Of a DNA stretch of 64,000 bases, positions 17,185 to 26,064 are shown piece after piece. Position numbers and translations under genes: made by a program. How positions within the stretch are numbered: position 1 is the stretch's first letter; each line of letters starts with the position of its first letter. A model generated the notes under the pieces. That model had not been told where the DNA came from. It did no database searches and saw only the letters and a program-made list of their open reading frames with translations. The DNA is from Candidatus Gastranaerophilales bacterium (lineage in GTDB: Bacteria > Cyanobacteriota > Vampirovibrionia > Gastranaerophilales > Gastranaerophilaceae): positions 62,001 to 126,000 of the forward strand of contig CALVEH010000005.1 of the NCBI GenBank assembly GCA_944326545.1, written 5' to 3'.

Positions 17185-18501
17185 ATGACTAAATTGAAAA
17201 ATAAAATTGCGTTAATAAATCACGGCTGTGCAAAAAATCTTGTTGACTCAGAACTTATGCTTGGGATGCTGTCTCAAGAAGGTTTTAGCATTACGCTGAA
17301 TGATGATGAAGCTGATATAGTTATTATTAATACTTGCTCTTTTATCCACGATGCTGAGCAGGAATCTGTTCAATCAATAATCGAGATGGTGAACAAAGGT
17401 AAGAAAATTATTATTACAGGATGTTTGCCTCAAAAACATAAAAAAGAATTGAAAAAAGCAGTGCCTGAGGCTCTTGCAATGCTTGGTACATCTGATATCT
17501 CAGCTATTGTTGATGCGGTTAAATCAGTTGCTCAGCAAGATGATTATTTTTGTAAAATTTCAGAAAAACCGATATACGAATATCCGGAAAATGTTCAAAG
17601 ACAGCAAATCACTGTTGGCTCAAGTTCTTATCTTAAAATAGCTGAAGGCTGTAATTATCAGTGCGGTTACTGTATTATTCCAAAATTAAGAGGACCGTAT
17701 CGTTCAAGAACGATTGAAAATATTGTTGAGGAAGCAAAAGAACTTGGCAAAAAAGGTGTTTCGGAAATTGTTTTAATTGCACAAGATACAACAGCATACG
17801 GGGTTGATTTGTATAAAAAACCGTCTTTGGCAAAGCTGTTGAAAGAATTGAATAAGGTTGAAGAAATAAATTGGATACGTGTAATGTACACATATCCGTC
17901 AATGTTTGATGATGAATTAATTGATGCATATGCAAATTGCGATAAAGTTGTAAAATATGTTGATATTCCGCTACAACATTCTCATCCGGAAATGCTAAAA
18001 GCAATGCGTCGTCCGGTGATGGATTATAAAGATTTTATTTCTAAATTAAGAGATAAAATCAAAGGCGTTGCTATAAGGACAACTTTCATTGTTGGTTACC
18101 CTGGGGAAACTCAAGAAATGTTTGAACATTTGTACGAGTTTACTAAATGGGCTAAATTTGACAAAATGGGAGCTTTTGAATTTTCGAAAGAAAAAGGTAC
18201 ATACGCTTATTCTCTACCAGAACAGGTTCCAGCAAGAATAAAAAAACAGCGTAAGAATAAACTTATGAAACTTCAACAAAAGATTTCTTTAGAGGTAAAC
18301 AAGAGCTTTTTGGGAAGAGAAATCCCTTGTATTATAGAGTCAGTAGGCAGTGATGGTGCAGTTGTTGCCCGTTCATACAGAGATGCACCCGAGGTAGATG
18401 GGTTAGTCTATATAGAAACAGACGATATCCCAGTCCCGGGTGATATAGAAACTGTTAAAATCACTGGTTGCGATGAATACGATTTGTATGGCAATTTATA
18501 G
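17185..18501 (+). CDS. rimO: ribosomal protein S12 methylthiotransferase RimO
   Basis: Adds a methylthio group to an aspartate of ribosomal protein S12. The 438 residues contain a UPF0004 domain with Cys in NHGCAKNLVDSE (Cys15), NTCSF and GCLPQ for one iron-sulfur cluster, a radical SAM motif CNYQCGYC (Cys 156, 160, 163) and a C-terminal TRAM domain. INHGCAKNLVDSE and IPKLRGPYRSR favour RimO over MiaB. A TAGAAT box lies 6 nt before the ATG and no Shine-Dalgarno is visible, so the transcript may be leaderless. Its stop abuts that of the convergent gene. Confidence 0.93.
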   Translation: MTKLKNKIALINHGCAKNLVDSELMLGMLSQEGFSITLNDDEADIVIINTCSFIHDAEQESVQSIIEMVNKGKKIIITGCLPQKHKKELKKAVPEALAMLGTSDISAIVDAVKSVAQQDDYFCKISEKPIYEYPENVQRQQITVGSSSYLKIAEGCNYQCGYCIIPKLRGPYRSRTIENIVEEAKELGKKGVSEIVLIAQDTTAYGVDLYKKPSLAKLLKELNKVEEINWIRVMYTYPSMFDDELIDAYANCDKVVKYVDIPLQHSHPEMLKAMRRPVMDYKDFISKLRDKIKGVAIRTTFIVGYPGETQEMFEHLYEFTKWAKFDKMGAFEFSKEKGTYAYSLPEQVPARIKKQRKNKLMKLQQKISLEVNKSFLGREIPCIIESVGSDGAVVARSYRDAPEVDGLVYIETDDIPVPGDIETVKITGCDEYDLYGNL

Positions 18502-19008
18502 TTAGCTTAAGATGTTTCTTTTGCCTGTTGCCATTGTGTCGTTATCAAATATTCCTGCTGCTTTCTTTTCTGCAGAAGGAAAATCGAACGCATTTTGCTC
18601 ATAAAGGTTCAAATTTTCTTTTTCGTTTTTACCTTTTTGTAGCTCTGCGATTTTTTGCTGTATTAGATTTTGTTGATTTTTAAGCTTTGTTATTTGGTCA
18701 TCAATAGTGCCTTTGTCGTATTGTCCGAGAACAAATTGCCAAAATTTTAAAGAGTCGATTTGTGAGTTAGCATTCTTTAAATCCTGCATATTTGTACTGA
18801 TTTTTGGATCAATACCCAACAGCTTATTTTGAAGAATTTGGGTGTTTTCTTCTTTTATTTTTTCTGCTAATTCTTCTCTATATTTTTGTATTCTTTTGTT
18901 GTAATCTTCGACTGATTCCATCATACCGCGTGATAGCTGCGAAGTCGTATAGTACGCCTGCATTTGCTTTTGCAGTATTGGATCAGAAGACATTGGTGTT
19001 AGTCCCAT
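18502..19008 (-). CDS. lineage-specific coiled-coil protein, ~168 aa
   Basis: Not recognised. Hydrophilic, no signal peptide. Residues about 25-70 and 85-130 are predicted helical with heptad-like Leu/Ile spacing (YNKRIQKYREELAEKIKEE, QITKLKNQQNLIQQKIAEL), so a coiled coil or helical bundle is likely. The N-terminus is Met/Pro/Gln-rich, a feature shared loosely with the proteins at 46500 and 50213. I chose the ATG at 19008; the frame also allows a TTG at 19023. The upstream element at 19041-19077 is one of the three best copies of the shared element. Confidence 0.65.
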   Translation of the reverse strand: MGLTPMSSDPILQKQMQAYYTTSQLSRGMMESVEDYNKRIQKYREELAEKIKEENTQILQNKLLGIDPKISTNMQDLKNANSQIDSLKFWQFVLGQYDKGTIDDQITKLKNQQNLIQQKIAELQKGKNEKENLNLYEQNAFDFPSAEKKAAGIFDNDTMATGKRNILS

Positions 19009-19040
19009 AATCCTATTCCCCAAGTTCAGTTATAATCTTC

Positions 19041-19077
19041 CCTATATATATAAAAACATTTCTCACTCTAAAATTGC
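19041..19077 (-). promoter_or_regulatory. shared upstream element, copy B
   Basis: Reading the minus strand: GCAATTTT, then AGAGTGAGAAATG, then TTTTTATATATATAGG. From AAATG onward it is almost identical to copy C before the gene starting at 51097. The box ends about 32 nt before the ATG at 19008. Confidence 0.55.
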
Positions 19078-19114
19078 TTGTTTTTAAATTGCGCTTTACA
19101 ATTCTACAAAGTAG

Positions 19115-19148
19115 CATGACAAAACTATAAGCGTGCGATAATATTTAT
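19115..19148 (+). promoter_or_regulatory. sigma-70-like promoter of the gene at 19278
   Basis: ATGACA followed after 17 bases by TAATAT, then TTATATATAG, within the gap between two divergent lineage-specific genes. The TATATATAG end resembles the box of the shared element, but no GCAATTTT is present at the matching place. Confidence 0.4.
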
Positions 19149-19205
19149 ATATAGTTGAGATTAGTGAGGATCAGGGCTATTAACGACAAGATTTTTGATA
19201 ATTCG

Positions 19206-19263
19206 GGTTCGGAGAAAAAGGAAGGCCCCTGTTCTAAATCAAAGACAAATTCTAATCCGAATC
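19206..19263 (+). promoter_or_regulatory. possible leader hairpin before the gene at 19278
   Basis: GGTTCGGA (19206-19213) can pair with TCCGAATC (19256-19263), including one G-U pair. The 3' arm directly abuts the AAAAAGGGG ribosome binding site. Between them, AAGGCCCCTG can also pair with CAGGGC at about 19172. The leader is about 120 nt, long for this genome. It matches no riboswitch class I can name. A structured or translation-controlling leader is a guess. Confidence 0.3.
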
Positions 19264-19277
19264 AAAAAGGGGAAAAT

Positions 19278-19727
19278 ATGACAAGTCCTATGACACAAAT
19301 TAATACTTTTGCCGATATAAATGACAAAAGCAATCTTAGTGCATCTTCATTACTTTCAAAGGCGGGTGTTCCTATTTCTCATATTGTTGCTGCAGATAAT
19401 TATATGTTTGTTAAAAAAATCTACGGAACTCCTGTTGTTAAAAGTAGAATTACCAATAAAGATAAAGCATTGTTGGGTAAATATGATTTTAACCAACTTG
19501 AATATACTACTGTAAAGCAAATCAATGAAGAACTTGAATTGTTGAAAAAATGGTCATCTTCTTTGGATGCATCTCTTAAAACAGATGCTGATAACATTAT
19601 AGATATAAGATTGAAAGAACTTAAGTATCTTGCAGCTTGCAGATATACACTTATTACAAATGAAATTTACAACGGATATATTGCATTAGAAAAATATTTT
19701 GAAGATATTTCTAAGTATTCTATCTAA
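19278..19727 (+). CDS. lineage-specific hypothetical protein, 149 aa
   Basis: Not recognised. Soluble, mostly helical, no signal peptide. It begins MTSPMTQINTFADINDKSNL and continues with two helical stretches (QLEYTTVKQINEELELLKKW, DADNIIDIRLKELKYLAAC). The start at 19278 was chosen because AAAAGGGG lies 6 nt before the ATG. The frame stays open upstream to 19155, but that part overlaps the leader and has a non-protein-like composition. The next gene, also lineage-specific, follows after about 100 bp on the same strand. Confidence 0.6.
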   Translation: MTSPMTQINTFADINDKSNLSASSLLSKAGVPISHIVAADNYMFVKKIYGTPVVKSRITNKDKALLGKYDFNQLEYTTVKQINEELELLKKWSSSLDASLKTDADNIIDIRLKELKYLAACRYTLITNEIYNGYIALEKYFEDISKYSI

Positions 19728-19824
19728 TATTAACAATTGTAAAAAATAGAGGTTAATTTATCAAATATTTGCCTTTAGTTGTTTTTTACTGTGTAAGGAA
19801 ATGTGTGAAAGATAAGGAAGTGTT

Positions 19825-20268
19825 ATGTCTAAAGTTTTATTTTTAGTGTCACCTACTTTAAACTCTTTTGTAGACAAAAGAAAAGGTACGTCAGGTAATA
19901 AAATTGACTGTGCATTCCAACATTTTAAAAACGGAATGACATCAAATGTTCAAATTGGTGTAGTTGCCGGTGCTACAGCTTTGGCTGGTAAAGTGGCTTT
20001 TAATTCTGCTGTTAAAAAAGCACCTGAGTTGGCTGCTCAGTTAGAAGGCAAAGGTATTCTTACAAAGATTGCAAAATATATCAGTGCAGCTCCAAAACCT
20101 GTAAAAATTGCGGCTGGTGCGTTGATTGGCTTGAGCTTGCTTGTACGTTCTTATAAAACAGGTAAGATTGAGCAAAAATACTTAGACAGAGCTCAGTTTG
20201 TTGACCATACATTCTCTTTGGATGGAGAAGGTTCAAAGACTACAGCTAAGTCAGCCCCGTTGAAGTAA
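19825..20268 (+). CDS. lineage-specific protein with Ala-rich hydrophobic segments, 147 aa
   Basis: Not recognised. Two Ala/Gly-rich segments, about 48-62 (IGVVAGATALAGKVA) and 95-112 (VKIAAGALIGLSLLVRS), could insert into or lie on a membrane. There is no cleavable signal peptide. In composition it resembles the proteins at 3503 and 63105. ATAAGGAAG precedes the ATG. A strong terminator follows directly. Confidence 0.65.
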   Translation: MSKVLFLVSPTLNSFVDKRKGTSGNKIDCAFQHFKNGMTSNVQIGVVAGATALAGKVAFNSAVKKAPELAAQLEGKGILTKIAKYISAAPKPVKIAAGALIGLSLLVRSYKTGKIEQKYLDRAQFVDHTFSLDGEGSKTTAKSAPLK

Positions 20269-20280
20269 GTTTTAGTTATA

Positions 20281-20319
20281 AAAAAAGAGGCAACCATTAA
20301 AGGTCGCCTCTTTTTTTTA
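20281..20319. terminator. bidirectional terminator between convergent genes
   Basis: AAAAAAGAGGC-ACC pairs with GGT-GCCTCTTTTTT around an ATTAAA loop, with one A/C mismatch in the stem. Runs of A and T on the two sides make it work on both strands, ending the gene at 19825 on the plus strand and the gcvPB operon on the minus strand. Confidence 0.9.
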
Positions 20320-20329
20320 TGTATTTAAT

Positions 20330-21019
20330 TCAATTGATAAAGTAATTTTCGCCGTCTTCAGTAAGTGTGTATTCTGTAAATTCATTTGTACCGGTTAAAT
20401 CTGGAACTATTTTTACAAGATTTTGTTTAATTGCTTCATCTATTGTTCCGTGATCTATTGGTGCGCCGGTTGTGGGTACAAGTTTTGAATTTAGTTGTTT
20501 GATCGTAAAGCGTTCTTTGTTTTCAACATTAAGTGTGTATAATCCTGCAACTATGAGTTTATCAATGTCATTTTGAGGATTATATGAGTTTAAATATTCT
20601 TGAAAATCTGATGTAATTTCTTTTTTCTCAACAACTTCTGTTTTAGGGTTTTCTATAGACTCTGCCAGTGTTTGTTCAAAATTTATTTCTGCGATGGTTT
20701 CTTCTTTTGTATCGCTAAAATCAAAAGTTGGTGTAGTCATATCATTTATAGAAGTTAGTGCTTTTACGTTTAAAAAACCGCTTCTTTGAGAAGGTGTTTC
20801 TTGTTGCTCTTGCTCTTCAGGAAGAAAAGGTTTTTCTTCTTCGTTAGCGTTTGTTTGGTTGTTATTATCTTCTATCGCCTTTTTAGGAGGTTCGACATAG
20901 TCTCCTCTGACAACTCCATTAATCCAATCGGAAAGTTGTTGTTCAAAAGTGAATTTGTCGTTTGTTGAAAATTCAAATTCTATGTCGCCTTTTCTTATTT
21001 TAAAGTAATATTCGTGCAT
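20330..21019 (-). CDS. hypothetical protein with C-terminal winged-helix-like domain
   Basis: Not recognised as a named family. It has 229 residues. The N-terminal ~40 (YYFKIRKGDIEFEFSTND...QLSDWINGVV) form a small beta-rich unit. About 45-135 is acidic, low-complexity and probably disordered. The last ~90 (DIDKLIVAGLYTLNVENKERFTIKQL ... YTLTEDGENYFI) look like a winged helix of the kind found in small regulators. It starts one base after the gcvPB stop, so it is co-transcribed. A link to glycine metabolism is only positional. Confidence 0.6.
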   Translation of the reverse strand: MHEYYFKIRKGDIEFEFSTNDKFTFEQQLSDWINGVVRGDYVEPPKKAIEDNNNQTNANEEEKPFLPEEQEQQETPSQRSGFLNVKALTSINDMTTPTFDFSDTKEETIAEINFEQTLAESIENPKTEVVEKKEITSDFQEYLNSYNPQNDIDKLIVAGLYTLNVENKERFTIKQLNSKLVPTTGAPIDHGTIDEAIKQNLVKIVPDLTGTNEFTEYTLTEDGENYFIN

Positions 21020-21020
21020 C

Positions 21021-22469
21021 TTACATTGAATCCTTTTTATATCTTAAGTCCAAATGTCTTGCGGCATTTGTTTCATCAACTCTTTTTACTGGAGTGCAAT
21101 GAGGTGCCGAAAGTACGTTTTGCGGATTGTTTTTTACTTCTTCCGCTATGTTTTTCATAACTTCTATAAATTCATCCAAACGGGCTTTATTTTCTGTTTC
21201 TGTAGGTTCGATCATCATTGCCTCAGATACAATAAGCGGGAAATAAACCGTTGGCGGGTGGAATTTGTAATCCATTAATCTTTTTGCTATTTCGAGCGTG
21301 TGAACTCCGTTTGCCTTTTGTTTATCACCTGATAAAACAAATTCATGCATACAAGTATAGTCATAAGGCAAGTCGTAGTATTCTTTTAGCTTTTCTTTAA
21401 GATAGTTTGCATTTAAAACAGCATCTTGTGATGCTTGTTTTAGTTTGTCGCCTTTCATAAGGATGTATGCGTATGCTTTAACCAAAACTCCAAAATTGCC
21501 TTGGAATTCTTTTATTTTTCCTATTGTGTTTTTGAGGTCGTATTTTCTAACGTATTTTTCACCATCAAAGTCAACAACCGGTACAGGTAAAAATTCTTTC
21601 AGACGTTCAACAACACCAACAGGGCCTGCTCCTGGGCCTCCTCCTCCGTGTGGGGTTGAAAATGTTTTATGTAAGTTTAGGTGAACGATATCAAACCCCA
21701 TTTGTTTTGGGGTTGTTATTCCCATAATTGCATTAAAGTTTGCTCCGTCATAGTAGAGTAAAGAACCGTTTTCGTGCGCAATTTTAGAGATTTCTGATAT
21801 ATTTTCCTCAAACAACCCGAGGGTATTTGGGTTTGTCATCATTATTGCTGCTATTTCGTCTTTATGCTCTTCGTAAAGTTTTTTGAGATGGTCAACGTCA
21901 ACTTGTCCTTTGTTGTTGCTGTCCACTTTTACAATATCAAATCCGCACATACCTGCAGAAGCTGGGTTTGTTCCGTGGGCAGAATCAGGAATGATAACTT
22001 TTGTTCTTTGCGGTTGATTGTTTACTTTAAAGTAGTGTTTTACAATCATCATTCCGCAAAGTTCACCATGGGCACCTGCTGAACCTTGCAGAGTTATTGC
22101 ATCCATTCCTGTAACTTTTTTTAATGCTTCTTGCAATTTATACATTAATTCAAGTGCGCCTTGAGCATCTTCGTCATTTTGCAACGGATGAAGGCTTGTA
22201 AAACCTTCTAAAGAAGCAAGATATTCGTTCACTTTTGGGTTGTACTTCATTGTACAGGAACCTAAAGGGTAAAAGCCTGACTCTACGCAAAAGTTTTTAT
22301 CAGAAAGCTCTTTAAAGTGTCTCATTGCTTCTAGTTCACTGACTTCAGGAAGTTCTGCAGATTTTTTTCTTAAAAACTCTTGAGGAAGAAAGTCTGTGTT
22401 TAATTCTTCATCAGTAAGAGTTATTCCATTCATTCCTTTTATAGATTTTTCAAATATTAATTTTGTCAT
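21021..22469 (-). CDS. gcvPB: glycine dehydrogenase (decarboxylating) subunit 2
   Basis: PLP-dependent P-protein half of the glycine cleavage system, C-terminal subunit of the two-gene form. The PLP lysine is in LNLHKTFSTPHGGGGPGAGPVGV, and ESGFYPLGSCTMKYNP at the N-terminus is typical. The 482 residues are normal. The partner gcvPA, plus gcvT and gcvH, are not adjacent: this gene begins its own operon from a promoter at 22494-22522. The leader is too short for a glycine riboswitch. Confidence 0.95.
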   Translation of the reverse strand: MTKLIFEKSIKGMNGITLTDEELNTDFLPQEFLRKKSAELPEVSELEAMRHFKELSDKNFCVESGFYPLGSCTMKYNPKVNEYLASLEGFTSLHPLQNDEDAQGALELMYKLQEALKKVTGMDAITLQGSAGAHGELCGMMIVKHYFKVNNQPQRTKVIIPDSAHGTNPASAGMCGFDIVKVDSNNKGQVDVDHLKKLYEEHKDEIAAIMMTNPNTLGLFEENISEISKIAHENGSLLYYDGANFNAIMGITTPKQMGFDIVHLNLHKTFSTPHGGGGPGAGPVGVVERLKEFLPVPVVDFDGEKYVRKYDLKNTIGKIKEFQGNFGVLVKAYAYILMKGDKLKQASQDAVLNANYLKEKLKEYYDLPYDYTCMHEFVLSGDKQKANGVHTLEIAKRLMDYKFHPPTVYFPLIVSEAMMIEPTETENKARLDEFIEVMKNIAEEVKNNPQNVLSAPHCTPVKRVDETNAARHLDLRYKKDSM

Positions 22470-22493
22470 TTATTATTACTCCTCACCTTATAC

Positions 22494-22522
22494 ATGTTAA
22501 GGATTTGCGCCTCTTGTGTCAA
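22494..22522 (-). promoter_or_regulatory. promoter of gcvPB
   Basis: On the minus strand TTGACA (22522-22517), 17 bases, TAACAT (22499-22494), about 25 nt before the ATG. It overlaps the divergent promoter region of the sugar-binding protein gene, whose TATAAT is at 22529-22534. Confidence 0.65.
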
Positions 22523-22540
22523 TCATTATATAATCAATGT

Positions 22541-23776
22541 ATGGATAAGAATTTTAAGTTAACGGTTATAATATCTTTAGTCTGCATTGTAGCAGTGAGT
22601 ATAGTTTATTTATGGGCTAAACCTCAAGAAAAAAACAATAATGAAGTAGTTTTTTGGTCACTTCAAATGGGGACTTTTGATGGTTATATGAAGCCATTAA
22701 TAGCTGAGTTTGAAAAACAAAACCCAGATATTAAAATAAAATGGATTGATGTTCCGTATTCTGAGGGGGAAAAGCGAACTCTCGCTTCTATTTTGAGTTC
22801 TACCCCGCCTGATCTTGTTAACTTAACTCCTGATTTTTCAAGCGTTTTGGCTCAAAAACAGGCTCTTGAATACATAGATTGCAAAAAACTTAATTCTTAC
22901 AACAAACAGATTGTTCAGTCTTTAATGGTGGATGACAAGTGTTATGCTGTACCTTTTTATGCTACTTCGTCTGTGACTTTTTATAACAAACAGTTGCTTC
23001 AAAAAGCAGGGGTAAAAAAAATTCCTGCTACATACAATCAGCTAAATGAAATAGCACCTTTGATAAAGTCTAAAACAGGCGCATTTGTCACAATGCCTAC
23101 ACTAACTGAAAATGATACTCTTTTAAAAATACTGAATAAGTCTGATATAAATACTCCTGAAACCTTTGTTACGGATAAATCTGTACAAATTTTTAACGGA
23201 TACAGGAAGTTATATCAAAATGACCTTATTCCAAAAGAATCTGTTACTCAAAACCATCAAGAAGCTCTTGAAAAGTATATGTCAGGTCAGCTTGCTTTTA
23301 TTCAATCAGGGGCAAATTTCTTGAATATAGTTAAAGAAAATGCACCTCAGGTATTTAAATACACTGATGTATCTTCTCAACTTGTTGGAGACAACGGCAA
23401 ATATGATGTTTCTATTATGAATTTAATCATACCAGCACGTGCTAAACACAAAGATGGAGCATTGAGATTTGCTCTGTTTTTAACTAACAAACAAAATCAA
23501 ATAGAACTTGCTAAGTTAACAACTGTATTGCCTGTTAATAACGAAGCTTTGAAAGATGAGTATTTTAATACGTTTGATAAAAATGATGTTATTTCAAAAG
23601 CCAGAGTATTAAGCTCTAAACAGCTAAGCAATTTGCAAAAACAGGTTAAGTTTAAAAATAATCACAAGGAAATTTTGACCCTTTTAAATACGACTGTTCA
23701 ACAAATATTGCTTGAGAATGGTAGTATTAAAGAAAAACTTGAAACAGCAGCCGATAACTGGAAAAGATTGGAATAA
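22541..23776 (+). CDS. extracellular solute-binding protein, family 1 (sugar type)
   Basis: Substrate-binding component of a carbohydrate ABC transporter. An N-terminal membrane anchor (residues 6-27, LTVIISLVCIVAVSIVYLW) without lipobox is followed by a two-lobe SBP fold: VVFWSLQMGTFDGYMKPLIAEFEKQNPDIKIKW, AVPFYATSSVTFYNKQLL, FALFLTNKQNQIELA. It has about 411 residues. The ATG at 22541 is preceded by TATAAT at 22529-22534, 6 nt away, with no Shine-Dalgarno. The frame extends upstream to 22463 but that would include the promoter. No permease or ATPase gene lies nearby. Confidence 0.88.
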   Translation: MDKNFKLTVIISLVCIVAVSIVYLWAKPQEKNNNEVVFWSLQMGTFDGYMKPLIAEFEKQNPDIKIKWIDVPYSEGEKRTLASILSSTPPDLVNLTPDFSSVLAQKQALEYIDCKKLNSYNKQIVQSLMVDDKCYAVPFYATSSVTFYNKQLLQKAGVKKIPATYNQLNEIAPLIKSKTGAFVTMPTLTENDTLLKILNKSDINTPETFVTDKSVQIFNGYRKLYQNDLIPKESVTQNHQEALEKYMSGQLAFIQSGANFLNIVKENAPQVFKYTDVSSQLVGDNGKYDVSIMNLIIPARAKHKDGALRFALFLTNKQNQIELAKLTTVLPVNNEALKDEYFNTFDKNDVISKARVLSSKQLSNLQKQVKFKNNHKEILTLLNTTVQQILLENGSIKEKLETAADNWKRLE

Positions 23777-23779
23777 TAA

Positions 23780-24439
23780 ATGATATTTGCCGATTTAGAA
23801 GTAAAAATAAACTCCAAAAATGGTAATGAAATACTATTGCTCAAAAGAGAACCGTCAACAGATTACGACAAAACAGTGCTTGTTATAGGCTGTTTTCATG
23901 GTGATGAGCCTGATGGCGAATATCTTATAAACAAGTACCTTTCAGAACGTTCAATGACTAAAAACAGGCTTTTGTTTATTCCTTGTTTAAATCCTGACGG
24001 AAAATCAAATAATGTTAGAACTAACGCTAACGGGGTTGATTTAAATCGTAACTTCCCTACTAAAAACTGGGAAAAGACAGATTGTTCTTCAGAAAACATT
24101 TATTATGGCGGAAATGCTCCTGCAAGTGAAGATGAAACTCGTTTTATTATATACATAATTGAAAAATATCAACCTGATTTAATTATTACCCTTCACGAGC
24201 CATACAGTGTTGTTAATTATGATGGGCCAGCTAAAGAAATTGCACAAAAGATTTCTGAAATTACAGGTTACAAGGTTGAAGAATCTATAGGATACCCAAC
24301 GCCGGGAAGCTTTGGTACATATTGCGGGGTAGAAAAAAATATTCCGACAATCACTTTGGAATTGCCGGAAAAATCTGATAAAGATTTGTTATGGGATAAA
24401 ACCAAAGGAATCTTTGATTTTATCGCTAATTCTTTTTAA
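23780..24439 (+). CDS. M14-family peptidase, MpaA-like (murein peptide amidase)
   Basis: A zinc carboxypeptidase fold of 219 residues. The metal ligands are HGDE (His40, Glu43) and TLHEP (His139), and the catalytic Glu194 is in TLELPE. TNANGVDLNRNFP carries the Asn-Arg pair seen in M14 enzymes. Length and pattern are closest to MpaA, which cleaves the gamma-glutamyl-diaminopimelate bond of murein tripeptide during wall recycling. It has no signal peptide, as expected for cytoplasmic MpaA. It begins 3 bp after the solute-binding protein gene, so that protein might carry muropeptides rather than plain sugar; this is inference. Confidence 0.8.
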   Translation: MIFADLEVKINSKNGNEILLLKREPSTDYDKTVLVIGCFHGDEPDGEYLINKYLSERSMTKNRLLFIPCLNPDGKSNNVRTNANGVDLNRNFPTKNWEKTDCSSENIYYGGNAPASEDETRFIIYIIEKYQPDLIITLHEPYSVVNYDGPAKEIAQKISEITGYKVEESIGYPTPGSFGTYCGVEKNIPTITLELPEKSDKDLLWDKTKGIFDFIANSF

Positions 24440-26026
24440 TTATTTTTTTTGAGGTTCTGCATTTTTGCTAATCATAAATACCTCAATTTCGCCAGGTAGC
24501 AAGTCTATTTTTAGTTTAGCTTTTTCAATAGAAGGTGTTGTTGTGAATGCTAAAGGTACAATCACATCTTTTTCTTTAAGTGTTTTAATATGAATATTTG
24601 CTGCTTGGCTGTAAGCCAAATCTTTGTTTAAAACTACCAATATAGAAGAGTATCTGTAGTTAATCATATATGCAAATACTTTCGGATTGCCGCTGTTTAA
24701 GAATGTATATTCTCCGTTGTTAATTATTTCAGCAGCTTTTTGTTTGAATTGGTTAGCTACAACAAAATCAAAAATCAATTTGTTATTTTTTGCTCCTGGT
24801 TTGCGGGAGAAGTTGAATATATCAAATTTACCTTTGTGTACAAAGTAAACATCGTCATCTGTATATGATTTTGAAGCTTTTTTGTTTCCGTATTTGTAGC
24901 AGTAAGAGTCTCCTGTTTGGAATCCGTCAACAAAATATGAGTTTACAGGTAATGTAGCTTGTAACCATATAATTTCTTGTGAAAAAGGAATACCTCCTGT
25001 AATTATCGGAGAAACTTCATCGTGGGTTGCAAAACTTCCGATGACTGCTTTAGGTGTATTTTTAAGTGCGTATCCTTTTCTTATATCATTAATTAATGAT
25101 AGGTTTTTTTGAAACTCTTCTTGGGTTTTCCAGTTTTTGAAATCAAAGAAACTTCCGTACCAACCGTCAAAACCTGCTTCTAAAAGTTGATGATATGGAG
25201 TGAATGGTGCTCCGTTGGCAATTGGCTCATTCCATTTTTCAGAAGCTTCTGCAATGAAAGTAAATTCTGGGTCTTTTGATTTTGCATAAGAAATCAAACT
25301 TTTCCAAAAGTCAAAAGGTTTTGAAGTCGCTACATCTGCTCTTATGCCATCAGCTCCTAACTTTTGAACCATATCAACATAAGCTTTGTATTCGTTGTAA
25401 AGGTCATTATTTAATGTACCGTCAGCGTTTTGAGTTTTAAATACTCTAACATCTGTCCAATCAAAAGGTACAACCGGTTTGCCGTCACTGCCTGTCATGA
25501 AAAGTTCCGGTTTTTCCAGGAATAAGTCATAAGAACCGCAGCTTGGTAAATCTACGATTACTCTAATATCTCTTTTGTGGCATTCTTTTATGAAATTTTT
25601 AGCTTCTTGTTCAACAGAAAGATTATTGTCTTTGTCGTCAAGAAGAGGGTCGATTTTTCTGAAATTTGAAATAGCATATACAGAGCCTGCTGTTCCAAGA
25701 GCTTTTACTTTTCCTGTCGGAGTGATAGGGAAAAGGTGTATTGTATTAATTCCATAAGACTTTATTTCATCGAGTCTGTTGACTGCATTAACAAAGTTGC
25801 CTTGTACTTCTCCGAGTTCCGGTTGGATAATATCATCATTGTTTTTGTCTTCTGCATTGAATGAGCGTATATTAACGGCAAGTATTGTTGCTCTGTTGCT
25901 TGTAAAAAGAGATTTTAAATCATTAAACCAAACACCGTTGTTTATTGATGCAAAAGTAGGTTGTGCACCAAACATCCCTGCTGTGATAACAAGTGTTGAC
26001 AACAGTTTTACAAATTTTTTATTCAT
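24440..26026 (-). CDS. secreted alpha-amylase-family (GH13) protein
   Basis: A signal peptide (about 1-27, LVITAGMFGAQPTFA) is followed by a GH13 barrel. The conserved regions in order are: VIVDLPS, GIRADVATS with the nucleophile Asp, FIAEASE with the acid/base Glu, and FATHDE with the transition-state Asp. All three catalytic acids are therefore present, though the His of region I is replaced. It has 528 residues ending in a small beta domain (GEIEVFMIS). Substrates are probably alpha-glucans. The promoter at 26065-26093 shares its -35 box with that of hpf on the other strand. Confidence 0.85.
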   Translation of the reverse strand: MNKKFVKLLSTLVITAGMFGAQPTFASINNGVWFNDLKSLFTSNRATILAVNIRSFNAEDKNNDDIIQPELGEVQGNFVNAVNRLDEIKSYGINTIHLFPITPTGKVKALGTAGSVYAISNFRKIDPLLDDKDNNLSVEQEAKNFIKECHKRDIRVIVDLPSCGSYDLFLEKPELFMTGSDGKPVVPFDWTDVRVFKTQNADGTLNNDLYNEYKAYVDMVQKLGADGIRADVATSKPFDFWKSLISYAKSKDPEFTFIAEASEKWNEPIANGAPFTPYHQLLEAGFDGWYGSFFDFKNWKTQEEFQKNLSLINDIRKGYALKNTPKAVIGSFATHDEVSPIITGGIPFSQEIIWLQATLPVNSYFVDGFQTGDSYCYKYGNKKASKSYTDDDVYFVHKGKFDIFNFSRKPGAKNNKLIFDFVVANQFKQKAAEIINNGEYTFLNSGNPKVFAYMINYRYSSILVVLNKDLAYSQAANIHIKTLKEKDVIVPLAFTTTPSIEKAKLKIDLLPGEIEVFMISKNAEPQKK

Positions 26027-26064
26027 TTTTGTAACCCCTCTGCTTTTTCGAAATGTTTGTCAAA

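Noticed and set aside
22470-22540. Glycine riboswitch before gcvPB
   Set aside because: The promoter lies about 25 nt from the start codon, so there is no room for an aptamer.
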